Positions 8,495-16,948 of a DNA stretch of 64,000 nt are shown here, in pieces. Under the pieces are notes generated by a model. That model was given only the letters and a program-made list of their open reading frames with translations, had not been told where the DNA came from and searched no databases. Source of the DNA: Saprospiraceae bacterium (GTDB taxonomy: Bacteria > Bacteroidota > Bacteroidia > Chitinophagales > Saprospiraceae); contig JADKGF010000020.1 in NCBI GenBank assembly GCA_016717105.1, forward strand, positions 1 to 64,000, read 5' to 3'. A program made the position numbers and the translations under genes. The stretch's first letter is position 1; each line of letters begins with the position of its first letter.

Positions 8495-10588
8495 TCATGA
8501 TGATAATAAAGTCCGCAGCAAGTTGTTGCGGGCTTTATTTTTTATATTTTCTAACCAAAGTTGGTATTGTGGATATGACACACTCAAATGCGCTGCTTCT
8601 TCTTCAGTACTTTTCTTACCTTGATAGTAAGGCAATATCTCAACATCAAGCAAGTTTAAAGCTTTCATTTTCTCTACCGCATCTTCTGCATCAGCTAATG
8701 TCAAATAATTGCCTGATGTGTAGGAATAATTGCTATCTCCAGCTGTTTTCTCCATGATGATATCCGGCAATACTCCCAACACATCACTTTTTAACATCTG
8801 GACGACCTGTGCAAATTTTATCCTAAAAGTGACACCTTGATTTTGGTCATTAAAGATATCCCATTTTGTATCTCTGAATTGCTCTGCTACTGTGGGTTTG
8901 TCATATAAAACTTTAATAGGTGCACGACCATCTTTGATAAAATCAATATCTATCCTTTTATTTATCTTTTCTGCCAAAGTCGAATTTATACCATTTATCA
9001 CAGGTGCCGCCAATACTTCGGCAATATAATGACTTTGCAATAACAAGCGTGCCTCGGGATACACCAACATAAGATCCGCTATTCTCCTTATCGAGTTTAG
9101 GTTTTGGTTGTTCAAGACATCTTCATCACCTTGGAAATAAAGTGGTCCAGTCACAAATTCTTTTTCAGGCAATGGCGTTATCTCGACTGGCTTGTTTTCT
9201 TGAACTACTTCTTTTGTGCTGAGCGAATCATTGATAGCAAAAAGCTCATTATGTCCTAGTACAAATCCTGGCATTTCCACAAAATTCATCTGCCCAAATA
9301 ACTGCTCCTTAAAGTATGCTATATAGATATCAAAACCACCTTTGGAAGCCAATCTATTTGATGAAAAGACCGCAGAATTGCCATCAGCTGATATTTCCAT
9401 TTCCCGATCATCCATCGGTGAATTGATCGGTGCAAAAAGGTTAGAAACTTGCCATGTTCCTGATGTATATTCGGCACTAAAAATATCAAATCCTCCTAAT
9501 GTTTTCAATCTGTCAGAAGAGAAAAATAAGGTAGTTCCATTTTTTAGTAAATAAGGAGAAACCTCATCTTCAGGAGTATTTACTTCTGGTCCTAAGTTAT
9601 TGACATCATGCCAAAATCCATTTTGATACACCGAATAGTATAAATCATACTTGCCATATCCGCCAGCTCTGGCAGAAGAAAAAATCATCAGGCTGTCATT
9701 AAAAAAATGCAAGTCCCTATCTCCATTCTCTGGATTAAAATGCCCAAGTGATACTGAAACTGGCAATATTTCAATATTTTTTTCCAACTTGAACGTGTCC
9801 GTATATAAACTAGAAGCACCTTGACCTGTCCTTTTAAGATAGTATATTATGCTGCCATCCACACTAAAATCTTGAAGAATATCTTCTTTTGGTGAATTTA
9901 ATAGCGCATCCATCGGAAGGACAGTGCTCCAGTTACCTTCTTGTAAATCAACATAATACATATCTGAACAATAAGTGCCTTTGATCACATCAGCTAGTCC
10001 GTTTTTGTCTCTCAGGCCACCGGTGGATTCACTACGTGCCGAAGAAAAATAATATCTGCCTACCTTGGTAGGGCTTTGTTTGGGTGCAATTTCGTCAAAA
10101 ACGGTATTTACATTGCCACCCAAATTTTCTACAAAAGCTAGTTGTGCGCTGTATTTCTTATTCTTTGCATATCCACACCTTTTGATCTCATTTACGGTAG
10201 ATTCCCAATCCACATCATTTGACTTCAAGGTATTTAGGTATGTTTTGTAAAATCTTGCAGCTTCCTGATAGTCACCTTTTGCAAAATAAGCTTGCGCACT
10301 GTATTTGAATCGTTTCACATCCAAGGACTTGAGTGTATGCGCAGATGCCATATCAGCTATGCATGCATCCGGATTGTTAGTTTTGAGATATGCAAAGCCT
10401 CTCTTGATGAGTGCGTCTGGTTTTTTGTTTATTTTTTTATAGTTGTTATATGATTGGATTGCTTCAGCATATTTTCCGGCTTCAAAGTAAATATCACCTT
10501 GCTTTAATTGAGATTTTTGTGAAAACACCACACATGGCATTGTCAGTATCTGTATCAAAAAAAGTAATATTGAAATTTGTTTTAACAT
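8495..10588 (-). CDS. TPR / PD40 beta-propeller / OmpA-like envelope protein
   Basis: This 697-residue protein has a signal peptide (residues 1-23, ending VVFSQ), TPR-like helices (about 25-115) and a WD40-like PD40 propeller (about 190-435, with FFSSDR, VFSSNR and GGFDIY repeats). A divergent OmpA-like segment (about 480-540, GPLYFQGDEDVLNNQNLNSI) and a C-terminal helical region follow. The order resembles T9SS component PorE and other TPR-PD40-OmpA periplasmic proteins. The peptidoglycan-binding Asp/Arg pair of OmpA domains is not obvious, so cell-wall binding is uncertain. It starts 2 bp after the E2 gene ends, so the two are probably co-transcribed. Its last codons overlap the plus-strand terminator at 8505-8543. 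Confidence 0.85.
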   Translation of the reverse strand: MLKQISILLFLIQILTMPCVVFSQKSQLKQGDIYFEAGKYAEAIQSYNNYKKINKKPDALIKRGFAYLKTNNPDACIADMASAHTLKSLDVKRFKYSAQAYFAKGDYQEAARFYKTYLNTLKSNDVDWESTVNEIKRCGYAKNKKYSAQLAFVENLGGNVNTVFDEIAPKQSPTKVGRYYFSSARSESTGGLRDKNGLADVIKGTYCSDMYYVDLQEGNWSTVLPMDALLNSPKEDILQDFSVDGSIIYYLKRTGQGASSLYTDTFKLEKNIEILPVSVSLGHFNPENGDRDLHFFNDSLMIFSSARAGGYGKYDLYYSVYQNGFWHDVNNLGPEVNTPEDEVSPYLLKNGTTLFFSSDRLKTLGGFDIFSAEYTSGTWQVSNLFAPINSPMDDREMEISADGNSAVFSSNRLASKGGFDIYIAYFKEQLFGQMNFVEMPGFVLGHNELFAINDSLSTKEVVQENKPVEITPLPEKEFVTGPLYFQGDEDVLNNQNLNSIRRIADLMLVYPEARLLLQSHYIAEVLAAPVINGINSTLAEKINKRIDIDFIKDGRAPIKVLYDKPTVAEQFRDTKWDIFNDQNQGVTFRIKFAQVVQMLKSDVLGVLPDIIMEKTAGDSNYSYTSGNYLTLADAEDAVEKMKALNLLDVEILPYYQGKKSTEEEAAHLSVSYPQYQLWLENIKNKARNNLLRTLLSS
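8505..8543 (+). terminator. Hairpin + T-run, terminator of the sulP-can operon
   Basis: Arms AATAAAGTCCGCA (8505-8517) and TGCGGGCTTTATT (8527-8539) pair with one G-T, and a T-rich tract follows on the plus strand. The hairpin lies inside the last codons of the convergent gene ending at 8495. A weaker hairpin (GTTAATTT / AAATTAAC, about 8456-8473) lies just upstream. Confidence 0.7.
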
Positions 10589-10590
10589 CT

Positions 10591-11892
10591 TTAAATAAGT
10601 GTGTTTGGATCAAATTTTTCGAGATAATCGGAGATACGCTTCAGAAATGCACCACCTAAGGCGCCATCAACTATACGATGATCATATGACAATGACAAAA
10701 ACATCATATGTCTTACCGCGATGACGTCACCATATTCGGTTTCCAGTACTGCAGGTTTTTTTACGATCGCTCCAGTAGCTAAAATCGCTACTTGTGGTTG
10801 ATTGATGATCGGTGTGCCCATGAGATTGCCGAAAGTACCTACATTGGTAATGGTGAAAGTACCATCTTTGATTTCATCAGGCTTGAGCTTGTTTTCTCTT
10901 GCTCTGGAAGCTAAATCATTGACTGATTTGGCTAGTCCTGCGAGATTATACATATCTGCATTTTTGATGACAGGCACGATGAGATTTCCGGTTGGTAAGG
11001 CGGCAGCCATGCCTATATTTATGTCCTTTTTGACAATGATTTTCGTTCCATCCAAGGAGACATTGACCATTGGGTAATCCTTAATGGCTTTTACGACCGC
11101 ATCTACAAATAATGGTGTAAAGGTAATATTTGTACCATATTTATCCTGAAACTTACGCTTGTTGGCTTCGCGCCACTTTACAAGATTGGTCACATCCGAC
11201 TCCACAAAAGAAGTAACATGTGGCGATGTCTGTTTGCTCATGACCATATGGTCTGCGATAAGCTTACGCATACGGTCCATTTCTATGATCTCCGTACTAC
11301 CTGAGAATGAAATGCCTTCACTTGGCGCAGCAACAGGTGTAGATGCACGCATTGGCTGCTGAACAACTACAGAAGCTGGTGCATTCTGTCTATCAGCTAC
11401 ATATTGTAGGATATCATGTTTGGTTACACGGCCTTGTGCTCCGGTACCTGCTATTTTACTGAGTTCGTCACCAGATATTTTTTCTTCCTTGGCTATACTT
11501 CTTACCAATGGAGAATAAAATCTATCACCAGAAATTGATTCCTTCGAAATAGAAGTTACAGGAATGTCAGCCTCAATAACCTTGGCTACTTCCTCGATTT
11601 TTGGTGCCACATCAGCAACAGCCGGACTTGCTACAGGCTGGACATTTTCTCCTTCAGTAGCAATGATGGCAATCACTTTTCCTACAGCGACTACACTTTC
11701 TTCAGGGTATAAAATCTCCACAATAGTACCATCTACTGGTGACGGAATTTCAGAGTCCACTTTATCTGTAGCAATTTCGAGTATTGTATCATCTGTAGCG
11801 ACTTTATCGCCTACATTTTTTATCCATTTAAGGATAGTGGCTTCAATGATGCTTTCACCCATTTTGGGCATTAACAATTCGACTTTCGCCAT
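10591..11892 (-). CDS. 2-oxoacid dehydrogenase E2 (dihydrolipoamide acyltransferase)
   Basis: A 433-residue E2 core enzyme transfers acyl groups from lipoyl-lysine to CoA. An N-terminal lipoyl domain has the lipoylated lysine in ATDKVDSE (Lys44). An alanine/proline linker leads to the E3-binding domain (about 127-167, VRSIAKEEKI ... GRVTKHDIL), and the catalytic domain ends with SYDHRIVDG (active-site His near residue 405). The pattern fits branched-chain or 2-oxoglutarate-type E2; which substrate is served cannot be fixed from sequence alone. No E1 or E3 gene is adjacent. A candidate -7 box lies about 32 bp upstream. Confidence 0.93.
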   Translation of the reverse strand: MAKVELLMPKMGESIIEATILKWIKNVGDKVATDDTILEIATDKVDSEIPSPVDGTIVEILYPEESVVAVGKVIAIIATEGENVQPVASPAVADVAPKIEEVAKVIEADIPVTSISKESISGDRFYSPLVRSIAKEEKISGDELSKIAGTGAQGRVTKHDILQYVADRQNAPASVVVQQPMRASTPVAAPSEGISFSGSTEIIEMDRMRKLIADHMVMSKQTSPHVTSFVESDVTNLVKWREANKRKFQDKYGTNITFTPLFVDAVVKAIKDYPMVNVSLDGTKIIVKKDINIGMAAALPTGNLIVPVIKNADMYNLAGLAKSVNDLASRARENKLKPDEIKDGTFTITNVGTFGNLMGTPIINQPQVAILATGAIVKKPAVLETEYGDVIAVRHMMFLSLSYDHRIVDGALGGAFLKRISDYLEKFDPNTLI

Positions 11893-11923
11893 GGTTTCAC
11901 GCTTAGGTTTGGTTATGAAAGCG

Positions 11924-11931
11924 CAAAATTA
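11924..11931 (-). promoter_or_regulatory. Candidate Bacteroidota -7 box for the E2 gene
   Basis: On the minus strand this is TAATTTTG, matching the Bacteroidota -7 consensus TAnnTTTG, about 32 bp upstream of the E2 ATG. No clear -33 TTG partner was found at the usual spacing, so the call rests on the -7 element alone. Confidence 0.4.
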
Positions 11932-12046
11932 CGAATTTTTATTGTGAGAATGAAAAAAAAGCGGTCAATTGCATGAGAATGAAGTAAACAATGGTGGAAA
12001 TTAGAAAGATGTGAAAGCTAGAATCGCTGCATGAAATTTTTGAATA

Positions 12047-12360
12047 CTATTTCTTATCAATTGGTATGAATGGAAACCAAACAGAATTTGTTTCATATCC
12101 ATATTTAGACAAATAGATATCCAAATCTTCAAAACGATCAAGTAAGCTTGTAAAATAGTATATTTCACCAAATTCATTTTTTAATACAAAAATATTTAAA
12201 ATTAATATGAAGTAATTGAGCTGCAAATACTGCTGTTAAAATTATTTTTACTTCTTCATTTAAATCTAACTCGAATGTCTTAATGTTGTAAGGTTTTCCA
12301 ATTTAATTTGATTATTCGTAATTTCAATAATTTGATTCCCATTTATATTTTTATAATTTA
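12047..12360 (-). pseudogene. Remnant of a small protein gene
   Basis: The minus strand reads GNQIIEITNNQIKLENLTT, then shifts frame to KTFELDLNEEVKIILTAVF and AAQLLHINFKYF. It shifts again to LKNEFGEIYYFTSLLDRFED and SKYGYETNSVWFPFIPIDKK, ending with TAG at 12047-12049. The three blocks are protein-like and consecutive, indicating a gene of about 100 codons with two frameshifts. The family is not recognised; the hydrophobic middle suggests a membrane-associated protein. Confidence 0.5.
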
Positions 12361-12631
12361 AATATAAAAATATTGATGGTAGTGGTTTTGTAATAAAGTA
12401 AATATAAATAAGATAATTATTATGAAGATGTTTGATTTAAATATTAATAAGAATATTAATATTGATATAAAAAATATGTTAAGCAAAAATACAGAAAACA
12501 AGTGTTCAAAGATTTTTGATTTTGTTACAATTAATTTCAATGATTTCTATTTAGAAAATACGCTGCAAATTAGTACTATTATGCTAAAATATAGTTTGGC
12601 AAAGTTCTCAAAAAACTGAAAACTCTAACCT

Positions 12632-15370
12632 TCACACCTTCTCCTTAAACTTTCCTTTGCTTTTTCTGATGTTGACAGCGACGACCTTGTACTCAGGGCA
12701 CATAGCTTCGCTATCATGTTCATTGGATGTGATGAGATTGAGCATGATTTCAGGGAAGTGAAACGTGCTGCTTAGTACACCAGGCTTAACTTCATCGGTG
12801 ATTCTGGCTTTGACATCTACCTTGCCACGTGGTGACTCTACACAAACCATATCTCCATCTGCTATAAAATGCCTGGCTGCATCATCTGGATGAATCATCA
12901 GGACATCTTCGGTGAGGATTTGTACATTTCTGGTTCTGCGAGTCATAGTACCTGCGTTATAATGCTCTAATTCTCGATTGGTGGTGATGATGTACGGATA
13001 TTCTTTGCCGTGTGTTTGTATTTCATTACTTTCTTTCCAATCAAAATAATGAAACTTGCCTTTGCCATTCTTGAATGTTTCTGTATGCAAGATTTTGGTA
13101 TCTCGTCCATCAGGAGCAACTGGCCATTGCTTGCCTGTCGTTCCGAGATTTTGCCAAGTAACTCCTGCAAAAAATGGAACTATCTGTGATATTTCATCAA
13201 GTAATGGAGCTGGATCATAATCACATTGGTCAAAGCCCATCACTTGCATAATTTCAGCTATAATCTGTCCATCGGCTTTCGTGCCTGGCAATGGTTCTAC
13301 GACTTTTTGCACCTTTTGGATACGTCTTTCACCATTGGTATAGGTACCACTTTTTTCTAAGAATGAAGCTCCTGGAAGAATTACGGTTGCGTATTTGGCT
13401 GTTTCTGTCATGAATAGCTCCTGCACCACCAAAAGATCTAATTGCTCCATGGCTTTTATGACTTTTTGGGTATTCGGATCAGTTTGTACTACATCTTCTC
13501 CCATCAACCAAAGCGCCTTAAGCTGACCATTGATACTGGCATCAAACATTTCAGGTATTTTTAGTCCTTTGCCGAGTGGAATCTGAGTCTTATAAAAAGC
13601 TTCATATTGTTTATTGATCTCAGGGTCATAGGCACTTAGATAACCAGCACCTTGATGTGGCTGACAGCCCATATCCGCAGCACCTTGTACATTATTTTGT
13701 CCTCGTAGCGGATTGACGCCTACACCAGGACGACCTATATTGCCTGTGATCATTGCTAGATCAGATATCAACATGACGGTAAAAGTACCTTGTGTATGCT
13801 CTGTAACACCAAGACCGTGGAATGACATCGCATTTGGTGCCGTAGCATACGCAATAGCAGCCTTTCTGACCAAGTTTTTATCCACACCAGTGATTTGAGC
13901 CAATTCATCTATATTTAGGGCAAGTATTTGCTCTCTAAATGATTGATAACCTTCGGTTCTTTTTTCAATGAAACTGCTATCTTCCAGATTTTCAGAAATG
14001 ATGTAATACAGCATCATATTTAAGAGCGCTACATTAGTACCAGGCTTGAGTGCTAGATGATAGGTAGCGTATTTAGCAAGTTCTGTTCGACGAGGATCGA
14101 TGACAATGGTCGGTTTTCCCTTCATCGCAAATTGCTTCAATTTAGCACCAGTAACAGGATGTGCATCTGTAGGATTGGCACCAATGACCATAATACAATC
14201 TGTCAACTTGATGTCTTCAATGCTATTGGTGGCTGCACCTGTACCGAAGGCTTTTTGCATACCTAAAGCAGTTGGCGAATGACAGACTCTGGCACAACAA
14301 TCTATGTTATTAGTACCGATTACAGCACGTATAAATTTCTGCATTAAATAATTTTCTTCATTGGTACAGCGCGCCGAAGAAATTCCTGCAATGGCATCAG
14401 GGCCATATTGATGTTTTATTTCAGTCAGTTTGTCGGCAATAAATCTGTAAGCTTCATCCCATGATACAGGGACAAGTTCACCATTTTTGCGCAAGAGCGG
14501 CGTTTTGATACGGTCTGGATGCTCATAAAATGAAAATGCGAATCTCCCTTTTAGACATGTGTGACCTTGGTTTACTTCGGCATCATAAGGTGCTTGAATG
14601 GATTTTACTCGATCATTAACCACAGAAACTTCCATATTGCATCCTACACCACAATAAGTACAAACTGTCCTTATCTTTTGGTCAACAGCCACAGATTTGG
14701 ATTCGAATACATCGGAGATAGCAGACGTAGGGCAAGCCTGTGCACAAGCGCCACAGCTGACACAATCCGACTCAAAAAATGAAACATCATTTCCTTTGAT
14801 GATCTTACTGTCAAAGCCTCTACCTGACATACTAAGCACCATTTCGCCTTGGACTTCATCACAAGCCCGCACACATCGGTAGCAATTGATACACTTGGAC
14901 AAGTCCATGGTCATGTACGGATGACTCAGGTCTTTGGTTCTGTCAAGATGATTTTTACCTTCTGGATACCGAACATCTCTGATTCCCACTCGTGCAGCGA
15001 CGGTTTGGAGTTCACAATTATTATTGACTTCGCACGTCAGACAATCGAGCGGATGATCAGTCAATACAAGCTCTACAATATTTTTTCTTAATTTTTTTAT
15101 TTTATCGCTATCAGTCAAGATAAAACTGCCCGGCATGACTGGTGTATGACAAGATGCCTGCGCCCTGAACGGTCCGTCAGCAGATAAGCCTACTTCTACA
15201 CTACATACTCTACAGGAGCCAAAAGGATCCAAATTGGGTGCATCACACAATGTAGGGATAGCATCTTTTGATTTGTGTCTTTTGATAAATGACAAGATTG
15301 TTTCACCGGGTAGAATGTCGTATGGGCTACCGTTGATGTATGCGATTGTATTGAGCTTATTATATGTCAT
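12632..15370 (-). CDS. fdhA: NAD-dependent formate dehydrogenase, alpha (catalytic) subunit
   Basis: This 912-residue molybdenum enzyme oxidises formate to CO2. From the N-terminus there is a [2Fe-2S] ferredoxin-like domain (Cys42, CRVC and a fourth Cys within 75 residues), a His/Cys cluster (DHPLDCLTCEVNNNCEL) and two [4Fe-4S] motifs (CINCYRCVRAC, CVSCGACAQAC). A further CTYCGVGC cluster precedes the molybdopterin domain. The active-site segment DCCARVCHSPT carries cysteine, not selenocysteine. The architecture equals cytoplasmic FdsA/FdhA-type subunits that work with a NuoF-like beta subunit, here at 16949-18601. Two opposite-strand genes lie between the subunits, which is unusual. No FdhD sulfurtransferase is seen in the window. 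Confidence 0.94.
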   Translation of the reverse strand: MTYNKLNTIAYINGSPYDILPGETILSFIKRHKSKDAIPTLCDAPNLDPFGSCRVCSVEVGLSADGPFRAQASCHTPVMPGSFILTDSDKIKKLRKNIVELVLTDHPLDCLTCEVNNNCELQTVAARVGIRDVRYPEGKNHLDRTKDLSHPYMTMDLSKCINCYRCVRACDEVQGEMVLSMSGRGFDSKIIKGNDVSFFESDCVSCGACAQACPTSAISDVFESKSVAVDQKIRTVCTYCGVGCNMEVSVVNDRVKSIQAPYDAEVNQGHTCLKGRFAFSFYEHPDRIKTPLLRKNGELVPVSWDEAYRFIADKLTEIKHQYGPDAIAGISSARCTNEENYLMQKFIRAVIGTNNIDCCARVCHSPTALGMQKAFGTGAATNSIEDIKLTDCIMVIGANPTDAHPVTGAKLKQFAMKGKPTIVIDPRRTELAKYATYHLALKPGTNVALLNMMLYYIISENLEDSSFIEKRTEGYQSFREQILALNIDELAQITGVDKNLVRKAAIAYATAPNAMSFHGLGVTEHTQGTFTVMLISDLAMITGNIGRPGVGVNPLRGQNNVQGAADMGCQPHQGAGYLSAYDPEINKQYEAFYKTQIPLGKGLKIPEMFDASINGQLKALWLMGEDVVQTDPNTQKVIKAMEQLDLLVVQELFMTETAKYATVILPGASFLEKSGTYTNGERRIQKVQKVVEPLPGTKADGQIIAEIMQVMGFDQCDYDPAPLLDEISQIVPFFAGVTWQNLGTTGKQWPVAPDGRDTKILHTETFKNGKGKFHYFDWKESNEIQTHGKEYPYIITTNRELEHYNAGTMTRRTRNVQILTEDVLMIHPDDAARHFIADGDMVCVESPRGKVDVKARITDEVKPGVLSSTFHFPEIMLNLITSNEHDSEAMCPEYKVVAVNIRKSKGKFKEKV

Positions 15371-15547
15371 ATGGCAATGCTAACAAATTGAAGCATTAAA
15401 TATATGGAAAATAAATTAAACAGGGTTAAAATTAATGAGCAAAAATTATTCATCAAAAAAAATGATCTACGATTGTAACCAATTCACGGCAGCCCTACTC
15501 TAAAATTTCAGAACCAATATTGGTTTAAACAATTTAATCAAAAAGAA

Positions 15548-15928
15548 ATGGAAGGCATACATTTGCAACAAACCATCAAACCCACATTCAATTTACTAAA
15601 ACTAACATTTGGTATAGTACCCATTGTAGCTGGATTGGACAAATTTACAAATTTACTGACCAATTGGGAGCAGTATATCGACCCAAATATAGGTTCAATG
15701 CTTCCATTTGAAGGGCATACTTTTATGATGATAGTTGGCGTGATAGAAATAGTGGCTGGTGTCATTGTACTAAAAAAGCCTGAAATCGGCGGGTACATCG
15801 TCGCGGCGTGGTTAACTTTAATTGCATTAACTTTGCTGGCAGGTTTCAATTATGTGGATGTGGCTGTAAGAGACCTTGTAATGGCTATTTCGGCATTTGC
15901 GATGGCCCGTATGGCAAAATATGTTTAA
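15548..15928 (+). CDS. DoxX-like small membrane protein
   Basis: The 126-residue protein has about four hydrophobic segments (around 14-30, 57-75, 80-98 and 100-118), with GIVPIVAGLDKF and GVIEIVAGV motifs typical of DoxX/DoxD-like membrane proteins. Its function is poorly known; relatives are linked to redox or terminal-oxidase contexts. It lies 23 bp upstream of an ECF sigma factor on the same strand, and the pair probably forms an operon. The pair is inserted between the two formate dehydrogenase genes in the opposite orientation. Confidence 0.75.
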   Translation: MEGIHLQQTIKPTFNLLKLTFGIVPIVAGLDKFTNLLTNWEQYIDPNIGSMLPFEGHTFMMIVGVIEIVAGVIVLKKPEIGGYIVAAWLTLIALTLLAGFNYVDVAVRDLVMAISAFAMARMAKYV

Positions 15929-15951
15929 TATAAACTCATCATCAGGCATCA

Positions 15952-16596
15952 ATGAAAGCATTCGAAACTTTTTCAGATCTGGAGCTTATCCAAAAAATAG
16001 AAGTAGGGGAAATTGAGCTTTTTGAATTAATAATTCGCAGATACAATCCGTTTTTGTATAGAACGGGCAGATCGTACAATTATAATCATGAGGATACACA
16101 AGACCTGATGCAAGACACTTTCATTGATGCTTTTAGAAATTTATCAAAATTTGAAAATCGATCTTCTTTCAAGACTTGGCTAATAAAAATCATGCTCAAC
16201 AATTGCTATAAGAATCAGCATAAATGGGGCAAAAAACACATCATTTCATCTGAAATAAATCAACATGATACACCCTTATTTTCAGACAATACTCATACAG
16301 AAACTTTCAAAGCGGTTATGAACAGAGAATTGAATTTTGTAATCGAACAAGCGCTCCAGCAAATCCCAATCGATTATAGGATCGTTTTTACTTTACGGGA
16401 AGTGAATGGAATGAATGTGATAGAAACAGCCGATGCCCTGAATATAAGTGAGTCCAATGTAAAAGTAAGATTGAATAGAGCTAAGTCAATGTTGCGTAAA
16501 GAGGTTGAAAAGTCATATTCGCCAGAGGATATTTTTGAATTTAATCTGATGTATTGTGATGGCATGGTACGACGCGTAATGAAACATTTAATTTAA
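15952..16596 (+). CDS. ECF-type RNA polymerase sigma factor
   Basis: The 214-residue protein has sigma region 2 (about 25-95, EDTQDLMQDTFIDAFRNLSK, with RSSFKTWLIKI) and region 4 (about 125-180, ALQQIPIDYRIVFTLREVNG and a helix-turn-helix ending SNVKVRLNRAKSMLRKE). It would direct transcription of a small regulon. The C-terminus extends about 30 residues beyond region 4. No anti-sigma gene is adjacent, so the DoxX-like partner upstream is the only candidate for a co-expressed membrane protein. Confidence 0.92.
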   Translation: MKAFETFSDLELIQKIEVGEIELFELIIRRYNPFLYRTGRSYNYNHEDTQDLMQDTFIDAFRNLSKFENRSSFKTWLIKIMLNNCYKNQHKWGKKHIISSEINQHDTPLFSDNTHTETFKAVMNRELNFVIEQALQQIPIDYRIVFTLREVNGMNVIETADALNISESNVKVRLNRAKSMLRKEVEKSYSPEDIFEFNLMYCDGMVRRVMKHLI

Positions 16597-16612
16597 ATTA
16601 TCCTAGCAAGAC

Positions 16613-16819
16613 TTAGTTTTTAACACACCTGACCGATAATTCTTGAAGTAAGCTTTGTAAATTTAGAAGGGCAGCGGTGCAAGTGTTGCCTTTATCTGAT
16701 CGGGCGAACTGGCATGGGGGTTTCTTGCTGACAAAGCGGGGCATTTCACCTCCATGATTGTAGTTTTCGATTTCTGCCACAATGTTTTGCCAATTGAAGG
16801 TTTTATAGAATCCACCCTC
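16613..16819 (-). pseudogene. Orphan coding fragment, family unknown
   Basis: An open minus-strand stretch of 68 codons reads GGFYKTFNWQNIVAEIENYN, HGGEMPRFVSKKPPCQFARS and DKGNTCTAALLNLQSLLQEL, ending with TAA at 16613-16615. It begins directly after a stop with no start codon except an internal ATG. Composition is protein-like and richer in GC than the flanks, so it is probably a gene fragment. It lies just downstream of the formate dehydrogenase beta gene, but nothing links it to that enzyme. Confidence 0.35.
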
Positions 16820-16948
16820 TCACCTTATTATTGCAGATAAAAATAAAAAAATATTTCTTAACCAATTTTCCTGATGAAAAAGACGCTTTGTTTATATGTA
16901 TTTCTTTCAAAGTACCTGTTGGAGATTTGCTTTTAATAGAAAATCATT

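Noticed and set aside
12361..12630. Small AT-rich open frames on both strands
   Set aside because: Low-complexity Ile/Asn/Lys/Phe composition expected by chance in very AT-rich DNA.
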